In this document: piece after piece, positions 9,276 through 18,644 of the stretch
How positions within the stretch are numbered: the first letter of the stretch is position 1
Layout of the letters: each line of letters begins with the position of its first letter
DNA from: Arcobacter sp. CECT 8983
Lineage (GTDB): Bacteria; Campylobacterota; Campylobacteria; Campylobacterales; Arcobacteraceae
DNA: 64,000 nucleotides
Assembly: GCF_004118855.1 (NCBI RefSeq)
Contig: NZ_PDKF01000004.1
Coordinates: 95,594 to 159,593, forward strand
Direction of reading: 5' to 3'
Made by a program: the position numbers and the translations under genes
Notes under the pieces: model-generated
What the model saw: only the letters and a program-made list of their open reading frames with translations
Told to the model about the DNA's origin: nothing
Database searches by the model: none

Positions 9276-10639
9276 TTAGGTCAACTTCAGAAACGTTATT
9301 TAGATTACATAATTTAAATAAAGAACAACAAAGAGTAACTTATCAAACAAGTTCAACTAAAATACTACAACATGGTAGTGATGATGCAAATTTATTTTCT
9401 AGGGATGTTTATCTAGATGATAAAATTAATGTATATGAAGGGATAAAGCTACAAATAGAAAAAACAACTGCTCAAAATAATGTAGCTGATTCTACTTTAA
9501 AAGAAATAAAAGAGCTTTTAGATTACGTAAAACAAGAAGTAACTAAAGCAAAGAATGGAACAGTAGATGATGAAGCAAGAGAAGCTATTGCTGTTAACTT
9601 AAGAGGAGTAAAAGAGAATCTTTTTATGCTTGCCAATGAACAAGTAGAAGGAGAATACCTTTATGCTGGTTCAAATTCAATGAAAGAACCTTTTTCAATG
9701 GATGCCTCAGGGAAAATTACTTTTGAAGGTGATGGTTTTTTAAGAAAAGTTGCAGTAGAAGATGGTTCTTATAGAGAAAAAGGTATTACTGGCTTTGAAA
9801 CTTTTATGTATAATTCAGAAGTTGGCTATAAAGGTGATACTTTAGAATTTAGTAAAAGTGATAGAATTATCGATGAAGGAAGATTTGAATGGAAATTAGA
9901 GGGAGCTTCACCTGCAATATCTGCTGAATCTTCTACAACTACATTAAGTTTTAGTGCTGAAACTCCATTAATTGATGAAAATGGTAAAGTATGGCAACTT
10001 AATGATAGTGCTAATGCTTTAGTTGATGATATGGGAAATACTGTAAGTCTTAAATCTGCTGATTCTTCAACTAATACATTTGTTGTTGATATGTCTAATT
10101 TTAATATGACACCAGCTAATGCAGAAGCTCCTGCACAATTTAGTAAGACACAATTAGTAAAATACAATGAAGAGGGAAATGCTACAAATGAAATACTTCA
10201 AGTAAAAATAGGTGAAAATAAAGATTTTCAAGTTGATTTACCTGATGTAGATGGAACGAAATTTGAAGCAAAAGGTAATACTTTTGATGTTATTGATAAT
10301 ATCATTAATGCCTTAGAACTTAAAGATTCAAATGGAAATGCCATTAGTAAAGATGAAGCTAAAGATGCTCTTTCTGATGGGTTAGAAGATATTTTAGAAG
10401 CATATGAAGCAGCAAATACAGGACATGCAAAACTTGGTGGGAGAAATAAAGTATTTGAGATTTCTTTAGATAGAATAGAATCTAAAATAAATCAATATCA
10501 AATTATGTCTCATGAAGTAGGTGCTGCTGATTTAACAAAACTAGCAGTAGAAGCCAAGGCATTAGAAGTAACATTTACTGCATTATATTCAACAATTAGT
10601 AAGATGCATGAATTAACATTAGTTAATTTTGTTAGATAA
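9272..10639 (+). CDS. flgL: Hook-filament junction protein FlgL
   Basis: 455 residues. The N-terminal helix (MIRSTSETLFRLHNLNKEQQ) and the C-terminal helix (TKLAVEAKALEVTFTALYST) are flagellin-family ends, and GEYLYAGSNSMKEPF matches the FlgL turn after the D1 helices. A central stretch of about 200 residues rich in Ser, Thr and Ala (about 150-355) is probably surface-exposed D2/D3 sequence. An AAGGAGG ribosome site lies inside the end of fliI, and the ATG overlaps the fliI stop by 4 bases. FlgK is not encoded next to it in this window. Confidence 0.85.
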   Translation: MIRSTSETLFRLHNLNKEQQRVTYQTSSTKILQHGSDDANLFSRDVYLDDKINVYEGIKLQIEKTTAQNNVADSTLKEIKELLDYVKQEVTKAKNGTVDDEAREAIAVNLRGVKENLFMLANEQVEGEYLYAGSNSMKEPFSMDASGKITFEGDGFLRKVAVEDGSYREKGITGFETFMYNSEVGYKGDTLEFSKSDRIIDEGRFEWKLEGASPAISAESSTTTLSFSAETPLIDENGKVWQLNDSANALVDDMGNTVSLKSADSSTNTFVVDMSNFNMTPANAEAPAQFSKTQLVKYNEEGNATNEILQVKIGENKDFQVDLPDVDGTKFEAKGNTFDVIDNIINALELKDSNGNAISKDEAKDALSDGLEDILEAYEAANTGHAKLGGRNKVFEISLDRIESKINQYQIMSHEVGAADLTKLAVEAKALEVTFTALYSTISKMHELTLVNFVR

Positions 10640-10664
10640 TTGAAGAATTAAGTTAAAGAACTAA

Positions 10665-12779
10665 ATGAATATAAGACGTTTCTTTTCTAAAGATTTATTG
10701 GTTGTTGCACTTTTTGTTGCAATTTTAATGATTATTATAGTACCTCTACCAAAAGGGGTACTAGATTTTTTTCTAATTTTATCTTTATCTTTTTCTCTTT
10801 TAATTTTATTAATTTCTTTATATATACAAAAACCAGCAGACCTTACAACTTTTCCAACTTTAATATTAATCTTAGCTCTTTTTAGACTATCTTTAAATAT
10901 TGCCACCACAAGATCAATTTTAAGTGAAGGACATAATGGTCCTGATTCTGTAAGTTCTATTATTGCAGCCTTTGGAGAGTTTGTTGTTGGCGGAAATATG
11001 GTAATTGGTGTTATTGTATTTATTATTTTAGTATTAATCAACTTTATGGTTGTAACTAAAGGTGCTACAAGAGTTGCAGAAGTTACTGCTAGATTTACCT
11101 TAGATTCTATGCCTGGTAAACAAATGGCAATTGATGCTGATTTAAATGCAGGTTTTATTGATGATAAAGAAGCACAAATAAGAAGAAAAGAACTTATTTC
11201 AGAAGCAAGTTTCTATGGGGCAATGGATGGTTCCTCTAAGTTTGTAAAAGGTGATGCCGTTGCTGGTATTATTATTACAATAGTAAACTTAGTGGGTGGA
11301 CTACTTATTGGTTTATTCCAGCATGATATGACAGTTTCACAAAGTGGTGAAATATATACTATCTTAACTATTGGCGATGGACTTGTAGCTCAACTTCCTG
11401 CATTAATTTTATCTACTGCTACTGCTGTAATAATTACTCGTTCAAATATGGATGAAGATAAGTTTGCAAATCAATCTGTTTCTCAATTAGTTAAAGAATC
11501 TAAATCTTTAGTTTTAGTTGGAATAGGTCTTGTTTTCTTTGGTTTTGTACCAGGATTCCCAACAGGAATCTTAGTTGTTATGGGAATTATTTTAGCAACT
11601 ATTGGGTACACAATTTCAATGATTGAAGATGGTAAAGACAATGCCCTTACAAGGCTATTTACTCCTGCTGCACAAAAAGCTAAACCTATAGAAGATAAAG
11701 GTGATATAGAATCTCTAAAAGAGAAGAAACAAGAAGCTGCTCCTGATGAGAAACAAGTTATGGAGAATATCATGAAAATGGATGTTCTTGAACTTAAACT
11801 TGGAATTAGACTTCTACAACTAGTGCAAGGAAATTCAGAACTTCTTGATAAAATCAAAGCAATTAGAAAGACAATTGCATCTGATTTAGGTTTTGTAATT
11901 CCTCAAATTAGAATTTCAGATGATGCAAACTTGCCATCAAATGAATATGAATTATATTTAAAAAGAATACCTTTAACAAGAGGAAGAGTAGAGGTTGAAA
12001 AACTTCTTGCTATGGGTGGGATTCCAGGGAAACTAAAAGGAATAAAAGTAAAAGAACCAGTATTTAATCTTGATGCAGTTTGGATTGAAGAAGCACAAAA
12101 AGATGATGCTTTAATGAATGGTTTTACAGTTGTAGATGCACCAACTATTATTTCAACACATATTTCAGAACTAATTAAAAAACACGCTGAAGATATTATT
12201 ACAAGACAAGATATTGTTGATATTGTTGAAAGACTTAAAAAAGACTTCCCAATTGTTATTGAAGAGGCTATGAAAGTAACTTCTTATGGTTCGTTATTAA
12301 AAGTGTGTAAAGATTTACTTCATGAAAAAATACCTATTGTTGATATGTTAACTATTATTGAAGCAGTTGCTGATATTGCAGAGTTTACAAAAGCACCTGA
12401 TGTATTACTTGAACATGTAAGAAGTAAACTATATAGACTTATTACAAATAGATTTAAAGATGTAGATGATACACTACATATTATAACTATTAAACCAGAA
12501 ATTGAACAACAATTTATAGGGAAATTGCAAGAACAGCATGGAGTGTCGCAACTTATGCTTTCAATTGCAGAGATCAATAATTTAGTAACAAAAACTAAAG
12601 AATTATTAGAGCAAATAGAAACAAAAGGCTTTGGAAAAGTTGCTATGGTAGTTGACCCAATGTTAAGAAAAAGAATTTCTGAAATATATGAAAAATTTGG
12701 ACTTCAAGTTGCTGTATTATCACATGCAGAACTTGATTCTAGAGCAAACTTTGCAATCGAAGGAACATTAGACTTTTAA
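10665..12779 (+). CDS. flhA: Flagellar export gate protein FlhA
   Basis: 704 residues. The N-terminal half contains about eight membrane segments. Its conserved cytoplasmic loop carries the FHIPEP-family signature around RVAEVTARFTLDSMPGKQMA, followed by IDADLNAGFIDD. The soluble C-terminal half (from about residue 340) is the substrate/chaperone docking domain. FlhA is the export-gate ion channel and docking platform. A 25-base gap separates it from flgL, with only a weak ribosome site. The stop TAA shares a base with the next ATG. A 126-residue open frame on the other strand is a shadow. Confidence 0.96.
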   Translation: MNIRRFFSKDLLVVALFVAILMIIIVPLPKGVLDFFLILSLSFSLLILLISLYIQKPADLTTFPTLILILALFRLSLNIATTRSILSEGHNGPDSVSSIIAAFGEFVVGGNMVIGVIVFIILVLINFMVVTKGATRVAEVTARFTLDSMPGKQMAIDADLNAGFIDDKEAQIRRKELISEASFYGAMDGSSKFVKGDAVAGIIITIVNLVGGLLIGLFQHDMTVSQSGEIYTILTIGDGLVAQLPALILSTATAVIITRSNMDEDKFANQSVSQLVKESKSLVLVGIGLVFFGFVPGFPTGILVVMGIILATIGYTISMIEDGKDNALTRLFTPAAQKAKPIEDKGDIESLKEKKQEAAPDEKQVMENIMKMDVLELKLGIRLLQLVQGNSELLDKIKAIRKTIASDLGFVIPQIRISDDANLPSNEYELYLKRIPLTRGRVEVEKLLAMGGIPGKLKGIKVKEPVFNLDAVWIEEAQKDDALMNGFTVVDAPTIISTHISELIKKHAEDIITRQDIVDIVERLKKDFPIVIEEAMKVTSYGSLLKVCKDLLHEKIPIVDMLTIIEAVADIAEFTKAPDVLLEHVRSKLYRLITNRFKDVDDTLHIITIKPEIEQQFIGKLQEQHGVSQLMLSIAEINNLVTKTKELLEQIETKGFGKVAMVVDPMLRKRISEIYEKFGLQVAVLSHAELDSRANFAIEGTLDF

Positions 12780-14248
12780 TGAAAACAGTAGTTAAATCTT
12801 TAATTATTATTTTTATATTAACCTTGGATTTATTTTCAAGTGTAAAACTCAACTCTTCAAACACATTTATAAAAGGGGAACCTTTTATTTTTGAATTTGA
12901 AGTAAGTGGCAGCTCAATAAAATTCCCTAAGATAGAAAAAATAGACTCTTATGTAGTTCAAAGTTTAGGTACTTCAAGGTCTTTACAAATTATAAATGGC
13001 AACTATAGTGAAAAGATAAGTCAGAAGTTCCAAATCCTACCTCAAAAAGAGTTTATTATTCCTTCATTTACTTTTGAAATAGATGGAACAAAAACTCAAT
13101 CTCCTTCTAAAAAAATAACTCAAAGAAAAGTTAATAAAACAGTATCTAATAATTTTGATTTAGAGTTAGTTGCATCAAAACAAGAAGCCTATGTGGGTGA
13201 AGATATTTTATTAAAATTAATATTTAAATATAAAAAAAATCTTCAAATTACCAACTTAGGTTTTGAACCACCACACTTTGAAAACTTCTGGTATAAAAAA
13301 CTAAATAATAAAGATGGAAGATATGAAGAAAATGGCTATATTGTTCAAGAATTAGAGTATTTACTTTTTCCTCAAAAAGAAGGAAATCTAAAAGTTAATC
13401 CTTTATCAATAATTGTTCAATTAGTAAATCAAAACTCAAATTATGGAAATTTTTCTTTTCTAAGTGTTCCTGTTGAAAGAAGAGTATATTCTAATTCATT
13501 AGATTTTGATATTAAACCTTTACCTAAAAATGTAAGTTTAATAGGTGATTTTGATATAAGTGCAAGCCTTGACAAAAATGAGATTAAAGAAGGGGAATCG
13601 GTATCTTTGAAGTTAAATATCAAAGGAAGTGGTAATTTTGATGATTTAGAAGATTATAAACTAGATATTGAAAATGCAACTATTTATGATAATAAACCAC
13701 AAATAAAAACAAGTTATTCTAATAAAGGATTTGAAGGAACTTATAAAAAGAGTTTTTCTATTGTACCTTCAAATTCAATTACAATTCCAAGTTTTAAACT
13801 AAGATATTTTGATAAAAAACAAAAAAAAGTTATAGAGAAAGAAACAAAAGAGTTTAAAGTAAAAGTAAACTCATTAAATAAACAAAAAACAACTTCTAAG
13901 TTAGAAAAATTAAGTGAGCCTAAAGTGATAAAAAAAGTTATTGAAAAAAGTATAACTTTAAAAGATAAATTTCTATATTTTTCATTAGGAAGTTTAGTTA
14001 CAATATTAATATTTGGTTTATATATTTATGTTAAGATTCACAAACAAAAAACTAAAGAAGATAAACCTTTAATTAAAAAATTAAAATCATCTAAAACAAA
14101 AGAAGAGCTGCTAAAAACACTTCTTCCTTATTTAAAATATAATACTCAATTAGATGAATTAATATTTGAATGTGAAAAAACTGAGGATTTTAAACAAACA
14201 AAGAGAGATATTATCACTTTAGTTAAACAACTAGATATCAAAGGTTAA
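12779..14248 (+). CDS. BatD-like (oxygen tolerance) membrane-anchored periplasmic protein
   Basis: 489 residues: signal peptide (about 1-20), tandem beta-rich domains to about residue 390, one membrane segment at about 398-420 (LYFSLGSLVTILIFGLYIYV) and a short charged cytoplasmic tail. The patterns SSNTFIKGEPFIFEFEVSGS and SKQEAYVGEDILLKLIFKYK are typical of the two repeated BatD domains. BatD normally accompanies MoxR and the vWA proteins BatA/B; none is next to it here, so it is an orphan in this window. Overlaps the flhA stop by one base and is probably co-transcribed with it. Confidence 0.75.
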   Translation: MKTVVKSLIIIFILTLDLFSSVKLNSSNTFIKGEPFIFEFEVSGSSIKFPKIEKIDSYVVQSLGTSRSLQIINGNYSEKISQKFQILPQKEFIIPSFTFEIDGTKTQSPSKKITQRKVNKTVSNNFDLELVASKQEAYVGEDILLKLIFKYKKNLQITNLGFEPPHFENFWYKKLNNKDGRYEENGYIVQELEYLLFPQKEGNLKVNPLSIIVQLVNQNSNYGNFSFLSVPVERRVYSNSLDFDIKPLPKNVSLIGDFDISASLDKNEIKEGESVSLKLNIKGSGNFDDLEDYKLDIENATIYDNKPQIKTSYSNKGFEGTYKKSFSIVPSNSITIPSFKLRYFDKKQKKVIEKETKEFKVKVNSLNKQKTTSKLEKLSEPKVIKKVIEKSITLKDKFLYFSLGSLVTILIFGLYIYVKIHKQKTKEDKPLIKKLKSSKTKEELLKTLLPYLKYNTQLDELIFECEKTEDFKQTKRDIITLVKQLDIKG

Positions 14249-14250
14249 AG

Positions 14251-14958
14251 ATGAAATATATTTTTGCACTATTTCTTTTAGTTAACTCTTTATTTGCCTA
14301 TGAATTTTATGCAAAATTAGAACCTGTAAACTCTTATGAAATAAAAGCAGCTGTAAGTGGGAAAGTAATATATGTAAATGATGAAATTGAAGGTAAAAAA
14401 GCCAATAATTCAAAAATTGTAGAAATTGATTCTTATGTTGATAGAATAGATTTAAAACAATCAAAGATAAAATTAAAAGCTATTTCTCAAATGCTTAAAA
14501 TTGAAGAAAAAAATTATAACAGAATGCTTCAAGTATCATCTAAATCTGGTTTTGAAAAAGATTCACAAAAATTAAAAGCAATAAACTATCAAACAACAAA
14601 AGCAGATATAGAAGTTAAAATTGCAAACCTACAAGATAGTATTAAAAATAAATTATTAAAAGAAAAAGATAGATACATTTATAATATTGCAGTAAAAGAA
14701 GGAGATTATGTTAATCCTGGCACTTTACTTTATGAAGCAAAAGATTTATCAAAGGGAAAGTTAGAAATATTTGTTCCTATTGATGATATTGAAGAGATAA
14801 AAAGTAAAACAATTTTCTTAGATGGTAAAAAAAGCAATATAAAATTAGACAAAGTTTATAAAGTTGCAGACTCTAAACATATTTCTTCATATAAAGTAGA
14901 AATAATTGTACCTGATCCAAAAGTATTCTCAAGGCTTGTAAAAATTGAATTTAAATAA
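14251..14958 (+). CDS. Exported HlyD/membrane-fusion-like protein
   Basis: 235 residues with a signal peptide (MKYIFALFLLVNSLFAYEF). A lipoyl-like half-motif (YEIKAAVSGKVIYVND) is followed by a coiled-coil hairpin (about 70-145) and the matching half-motif (VKEGDYVNPGTLLYEAKDLS), the arrangement of periplasmic adaptor proteins. No cognate RND or ABC transporter lies beside it. It is shorter than tripartite-pump adaptors, so it may be a specialised adaptor or a binding protein. Two bases separate it from the BatD-like gene, and it overlaps the next gene by 14 bases. Confidence 0.55.
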   Translation: MKYIFALFLLVNSLFAYEFYAKLEPVNSYEIKAAVSGKVIYVNDEIEGKKANNSKIVEIDSYVDRIDLKQSKIKLKAISQMLKIEEKNYNRMLQVSSKSGFEKDSQKLKAINYQTTKADIEVKIANLQDSIKNKLLKEKDRYIYNIAVKEGDYVNPGTLLYEAKDLSKGKLEIFVPIDDIEEIKSKTIFLDGKKSNIKLDKVYKVADSKHISSYKVEIIVPDPKVFSRLVKIEFK

Positions 14959-16654
14959 TCTAGTAGCCTGTCCTTTAGATTGCTATGATACTTGCCAAGG
15001 ATATGTAGATGAAAAAGGGAATATTAAAGGTAGTAGTGAGCATTTAGTTACAAATAAAAAATTATGTGTAAATTTTGCAAACCTTTTAAAAGAGAATTTT
15101 TTAAAAACAGCTTTTTATAAAGATAAAGAAATAAAGCTAGAAGAAGCTTTAGCTATTTTAGTTAAAAAACTTCAAAGTACAAATAGTGATAAAACTCTAT
15201 TTTATAAAGGTGCTGGGAATTTAGGAGTTATGCAAAATAGTGTTAAAACTTTTTTTGCAAAATATGGTTCTACTCTTACAAAAGGAAGTCTTTGCGATGC
15301 AATTGGTTCTTTAGGTATTGAACAAGGAAGAGGTGGGATTAATGTAAATCCTCCTATTAAAAAACTTATAAATAGTGATGTAATAATTGTTTGGGGAAGA
15401 AATTTAACTGTTACATCAGCTCACATGTATAATCTAATAAAAGATAAAACTTTTATAACTATTGACCCACTTAAAACAAAGATTGCCAAAAAATCTGAGC
15501 TTCATTTACAAATAAATCCAAAAACTGACCATGACTTAGCTCTTTTGTTAACTAGGTTTGCACATATGTCAAATCAAGAAGATGAAGAGTTTATTTCTTC
15601 TCATGAAGGAGCAGATTGGTTTTTTGATTTAGCAAGGTCAAAACCAGTAATTTCTTATGAAAAGACTACAGGTATATCTTTACAAGAAGTTACTAAGTTT
15701 TTTGAAATCATAAAAGAAAAGAGTGTTTCTATTTTATTAGGACTTGGGCCTCAAAAATATTATGAAGGCGCACAAATCTTTAGAACAATTGACTCTTTTG
15801 CTGCTTATATTGGAGTTCACAACAAAGAAAAGGGTGGGCTTTGGTATTTAGATGATTCATCTTATGGTTATGAAAAACAGCTAGTTTCAAATGCAAAGAG
15901 AAAAATTGCTCTTCCAACAGTAGACTTTTCAAATTTTGATTTAGTATTTATTCAAGGAACTGATCCTGTTGTAACTGCTCCAAATACTAAAAAAGTAATA
16001 GAAGGCCTTCAAAAGAGTTTTGTTGTATTTTTTGGTACTGTATTAAATGAAACAAGTAAATATGCAGATTTAATAATACCTTCTTCATCATTTTTAACAA
16101 AAAAAGATGTGAGACTTTCTTATGGGCATGAGTTAAAAGCAATTTCAAACTATACAGAAAAGAAAGATGAAAATACTATAAGCGAATATGACTTAGCTAA
16201 TTTTTTAAATGAAAAGTTTGGTTTTGAAAAACTTGATGATGAAGAGAAGATTTTAAATTACTATATAAGCACAAAAGTTGAAGATAACTCTTATATAGAA
16301 AAATTTGAATTTATAGAAGAGCTTGAAGTAGAAGAACTACATGAAAAGAAAAAAGATAATCAATACTATTTTTTAACAGCAAAAAGAAAAAACTCTTTAA
16401 ACTCTCAATTTAAAGTAGATAACTATTTATATGTAAATCCATGTTTAGGATTTAAAGATGAAGAAGAGGTCTTATTAAAGTCAAAATTTGGTGAAACAAA
16501 AATTAAAATAAAAAATAGTGAAGATATAAAAGAAAATTGTGTATTAGCATACTCTGGAAATAAATATGCAAACTATGTAACGCCTTTTTCAACTGATCAA
16601 GAAGCAGATTCTGCTATATTCCAAGAGGTTTTAGTAGAAATTGAACTATCGTGA
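14945..16654 (+). CDS. Compact molybdopterin-dependent oxidoreductase, cytoplasmic
   Basis: 569 residues from a TTG start. A [4Fe-4S] ligand set is visible at the N-terminus (CPLDCYDTC, then the Cys of KKLCVNF), followed by a molybdopterin-binding core with GAGNLGVMQ, GSLCDAIGSLG, VIIVWGRNLTVTSAHM and a C-terminal dinucleotide-binding domain. There is no twin-arginine signal, so it should act in the cytoplasm. It is smaller than formate dehydrogenase-type subunits, and no electron-transfer or membrane subunit lies next to it; substrate unknown. It overlaps the preceding gene by 14 bases and the following one by 14 bases. Confidence 0.8.
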   Translation: MNLNNLVACPLDCYDTCQGYVDEKGNIKGSSEHLVTNKKLCVNFANLLKENFLKTAFYKDKEIKLEEALAILVKKLQSTNSDKTLFYKGAGNLGVMQNSVKTFFAKYGSTLTKGSLCDAIGSLGIEQGRGGINVNPPIKKLINSDVIIVWGRNLTVTSAHMYNLIKDKTFITIDPLKTKIAKKSELHLQINPKTDHDLALLLTRFAHMSNQEDEEFISSHEGADWFFDLARSKPVISYEKTTGISLQEVTKFFEIIKEKSVSILLGLGPQKYYEGAQIFRTIDSFAAYIGVHNKEKGGLWYLDDSSYGYEKQLVSNAKRKIALPTVDFSNFDLVFIQGTDPVVTAPNTKKVIEGLQKSFVVFFGTVLNETSKYADLIIPSSSFLTKKDVRLSYGHELKAISNYTEKKDENTISEYDLANFLNEKFGFEKLDDEEKILNYYISTKVEDNSYIEKFEFIEELEVEELHEKKKDNQYYFLTAKRKNSLNSQFKVDNYLYVNPCLGFKDEEEVLLKSKFGETKIKIKNSEDIKENCVLAYSGNKYANYVTPFSTDQEADSAIFQEVLVEIELS

Positions 16655-17822
16655 ATTATTAAAAAACTATGATGTAGTTAGACAACTATCTCTTTTACAA
16701 TTAGTAGCATATTTTGCTGCATGGTTTTCAAATGTAGCTATTTATACTATGCTTGTACAGTTTAACTCTTCAGCTTTTGCTATTTCTGTTGTTACTGCAA
16801 TGCATTTCTTACCTGCAATTATAATTGCTCCTCTTTCAGGGGCTATTATTGATAGATTTAGAATCAAACCTTTAATGATAACTCTTTTATCTGTAGAGCT
16901 TGCTATGACCTTACTTTTTTTAACTATTGATAGTAAAGAAGAAGTTTGGCTTTTAATGATTTTTATTTTTATTAGAATGGCTAGTGCATCAATGTTTTTT
17001 TCAACTGAAATGTCACTACTTCCTAAACTAGTTTCAGGTATAGCTTTACAAAAAGCAAATGAGATACACTCTATTATTTGGTCTTTTACTTTTGCTGCTG
17101 GTATGGCTTTAAGTGGCATTGTTGTTAATTTAGTTGGAGTAAAATGGGCTATTATTATTGATGCTTTTATTATTTTTACTGCAATAATACTTCTTATAAA
17201 TATAAATTTTAAAATAGAAATAATACATACAAAAGAGAAAATAATATCTTTAATAAAAGATGGCTTTTTATATTTAAAACAGAATAAATTAGTAGTTCAT
17301 TTAATTGTTCTTCATTCTTCTGTTGGACTTACTATCTTTGATACAATTGTAACTTTATTAGCAAAAAATCAATACAAATATGTAATCTCTGTTCCCCTTG
17401 CTATTGGATTAACAAATGCATTTCGTGCAACAGCACTTATGATAGGTCCTTTTATAATCTCAAATTGGGTAAATAAAGAAAGACTTCTATATATCTTTAT
17501 TTTTCAAGGTTCTGCTATAATTTTTTGGGCATTAGTACAAAGTAATTTTTATATATCTTTATTAGCAATATTTTTTGTTGGATTTACCACAACAACTATT
17601 TGGTCTTTTACTTATGCTTTATTACAAGAGAAAACTGATAATAAATACCTAGGAAGAGTTATTTCATATAATGATATGATTTTTATGTTAACAACAGTTT
17701 TAACTACAATCTTTATTGGAATAATGGCAGAGTTAGTGTCATTAAAATTAATTACTTTAACTTTAGGGGTATTATTTTTTCTTGTAGCAATATATTACAA
17801 ATGGCTAAAGTCAAGAATTTAA
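16641..17822 (+). CDS. MFS transporter
   Basis: 393 residues, about 12 hydrophobic segments, usual MFS length. The loop 2-3 motif region reads APLSGAIIDRFRIKPLM, the A-motif of major facilitator proteins of the EntS-like drug/siderophore exporter type. Substrate cannot be told. The start is a TTG lying within the end of the oxidoreductase gene, and the frame has no other good start upstream of the first membrane segment. Last gene of the same-strand run that begins with flhG. Confidence 0.8.
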   Translation: MNYRELLKNYDVVRQLSLLQLVAYFAAWFSNVAIYTMLVQFNSSAFAISVVTAMHFLPAIIIAPLSGAIIDRFRIKPLMITLLSVELAMTLLFLTIDSKEEVWLLMIFIFIRMASASMFFSTEMSLLPKLVSGIALQKANEIHSIIWSFTFAAGMALSGIVVNLVGVKWAIIIDAFIIFTAIILLININFKIEIIHTKEKIISLIKDGFLYLKQNKLVVHLIVLHSSVGLTIFDTIVTLLAKNQYKYVISVPLAIGLTNAFRATALMIGPFIISNWVNKERLLYIFIFQGSAIIFWALVQSNFYISLLAIFFVGFTTTTIWSFTYALLQEKTDNKYLGRVISYNDMIFMLTTVLTTIFIGIMAELVSLKLITLTLGVLFFLVAIYYKWLKSRI

Positions 17823-18007
17823 GTTAAATTTCTAAAAATTACAAAAAAATTACATAAAATAAATAATAAAAAATTAGCTCTTTATTATTATAAGACGAAC
17901 TTATGTCTTGTTTAAACAAATCCCTATATAAACTTGTTTATAGAACTTTATTAATATAAAAATAAATAATATTCATACAGAAAAACATAAAAAAACTTAA
18001 TAAAAAA

Positions 18008-18021
18008 TGAATGATCATTCA
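18008..18021. promoter_or_regulatory. Perfect palindrome TGAATGATCATTCA, candidate operator
   Basis: A 14-base perfect dyad centred at 18014.5, about 60 bases before the inferred nrf transcription start. Its TGAATGA half-site resembles many TetR-family operators, but the cognate regulator cannot be named from this window. Confidence 0.4.
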
Positions 18022-18026
18022 AAAAC

Positions 18027-18068
18027 TTGATTAATGTCAATTTTAATATAAAAAACTAATTGTATAAT
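18027..18068 (+). promoter_or_regulatory. FNR/CRP-type box plus -10 element of the nrf promoter
   Basis: TTGATTAATGTCAA at 18027-18040 matches the FNR consensus TTGAT-N4-ATCAA in 9 of 10 defined positions. An extended -10 (TG then TATAAT at 18063-18068) follows. If transcription starts near 18075, the box is centred at about -41.5, the position of class II FNR activation. That fits low-oxygen induction of nitrite reductase. Inferred from sequence only. Confidence 0.6.
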
Positions 18069-18092
18069 TTCAAAGTAAATAAAGGATAGGTA

Positions 18093-18629
18093 ATGGAGAA
18101 GAATAAAAAAATTGTAGTTTATGGTTCAATTTTAAGTTTTCTAATTGCTTCAGCTCTTTTTGTTTACACAGTTTATGCGTCAAATATGTTGTCATATTTG
18201 TCAAGTGATCCAAAAGCCTGTATTAATTGTCATACTATGAATTCAGCGTATGCAACATGGGAAAAAAGTTCACATAAAAATGTGGCAGGGTGTGTTGATT
18301 GCCATCTACCTGTAGGCGATGTTGTTGCAAAATACAAAGCAAAAGCTATAGATGGGTGGAATCACTCTGTTGCATTCACTCTTAACACTTATAAGAATAA
18401 TATTCATATAAGTGATGATGGAGCAAGCCGTGTGCAAGCAAACTGTGTTAGATGTCATGCAAGTGAAAATGCTACACTTAAAATGAACGCTGACAAATAT
18501 CACAGTGAAGAGGTTGGAAGTCTTGAGAATGGTCGTAAATGTTGGGAGTGTCACAAATTTGTGCCACACGGAAAAGTTAGAAGTTTGATATCAACACCAT
18601 ATAATCTTGGTGTTAAAGCAAAAGAATAG
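18093..18629 (+). CDS. nrfH: Cytochrome c nitrite reductase small subunit NrfH
   Basis: 178 residues of the NapC/NirT family. One N-terminal membrane anchor (about 8-30) is followed by a periplasmic tetrahaem domain with four CxxCH sites (CINCH starting at residue 43, CVDCH, CVRCH, CWECH). NrfH takes electrons from menaquinol and passes them to NrfA. ATG follows AAGGATAGGTA. The gene is first in an nrfH-nrfA pair 15 bases apart and lies downstream of an FNR-type site. Confidence 0.96.
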   Translation: MEKNKKIVVYGSILSFLIASALFVYTVYASNMLSYLSSDPKACINCHTMNSAYATWEKSSHKNVAGCVDCHLPVGDVVAKYKAKAIDGWNHSVAFTLNTYKNNIHISDDGASRVQANCVRCHASENATLKMNADKYHSEEVGSLENGRKCWECHKFVPHGKVRSLISTPYNLGVKAKE

Positions 18630-18644
18630 TAGAGGTTGGTTGTT

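Larger units (their letters stand above)
17823..18092. other. 270-base intergenic control region before nrfHA
   Basis: Very AT-rich and without a reading frame of note. Contents from left to right: an AT-only inverted repeat (17862-17870 against 17881-17889), a perfect 12-base palindrome TTGTTTAAACAA at 17908-17919 with a second TTGTTTA copy at 17935-17941, a perfect 14-base palindrome at 18008-18021, an FNR-type box at 18027-18040 and a -10 element at 18063-18068. The left part may end transcription of the upstream operon; the right part is the nrf promoter. Confidence 0.6.

Noticed and set aside
10661..11041. 126-codon open frame on the minus strand
   Set aside because: Lies entirely within the conserved membrane region of flhA, has no ribosome site and a composition expected from the complement of hydrophobic AT-rich codons.
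16742..17119. 125-codon open frame on the minus strand
   Set aside because: Opposite the MFS membrane segments; no family resemblance or ribosome site.
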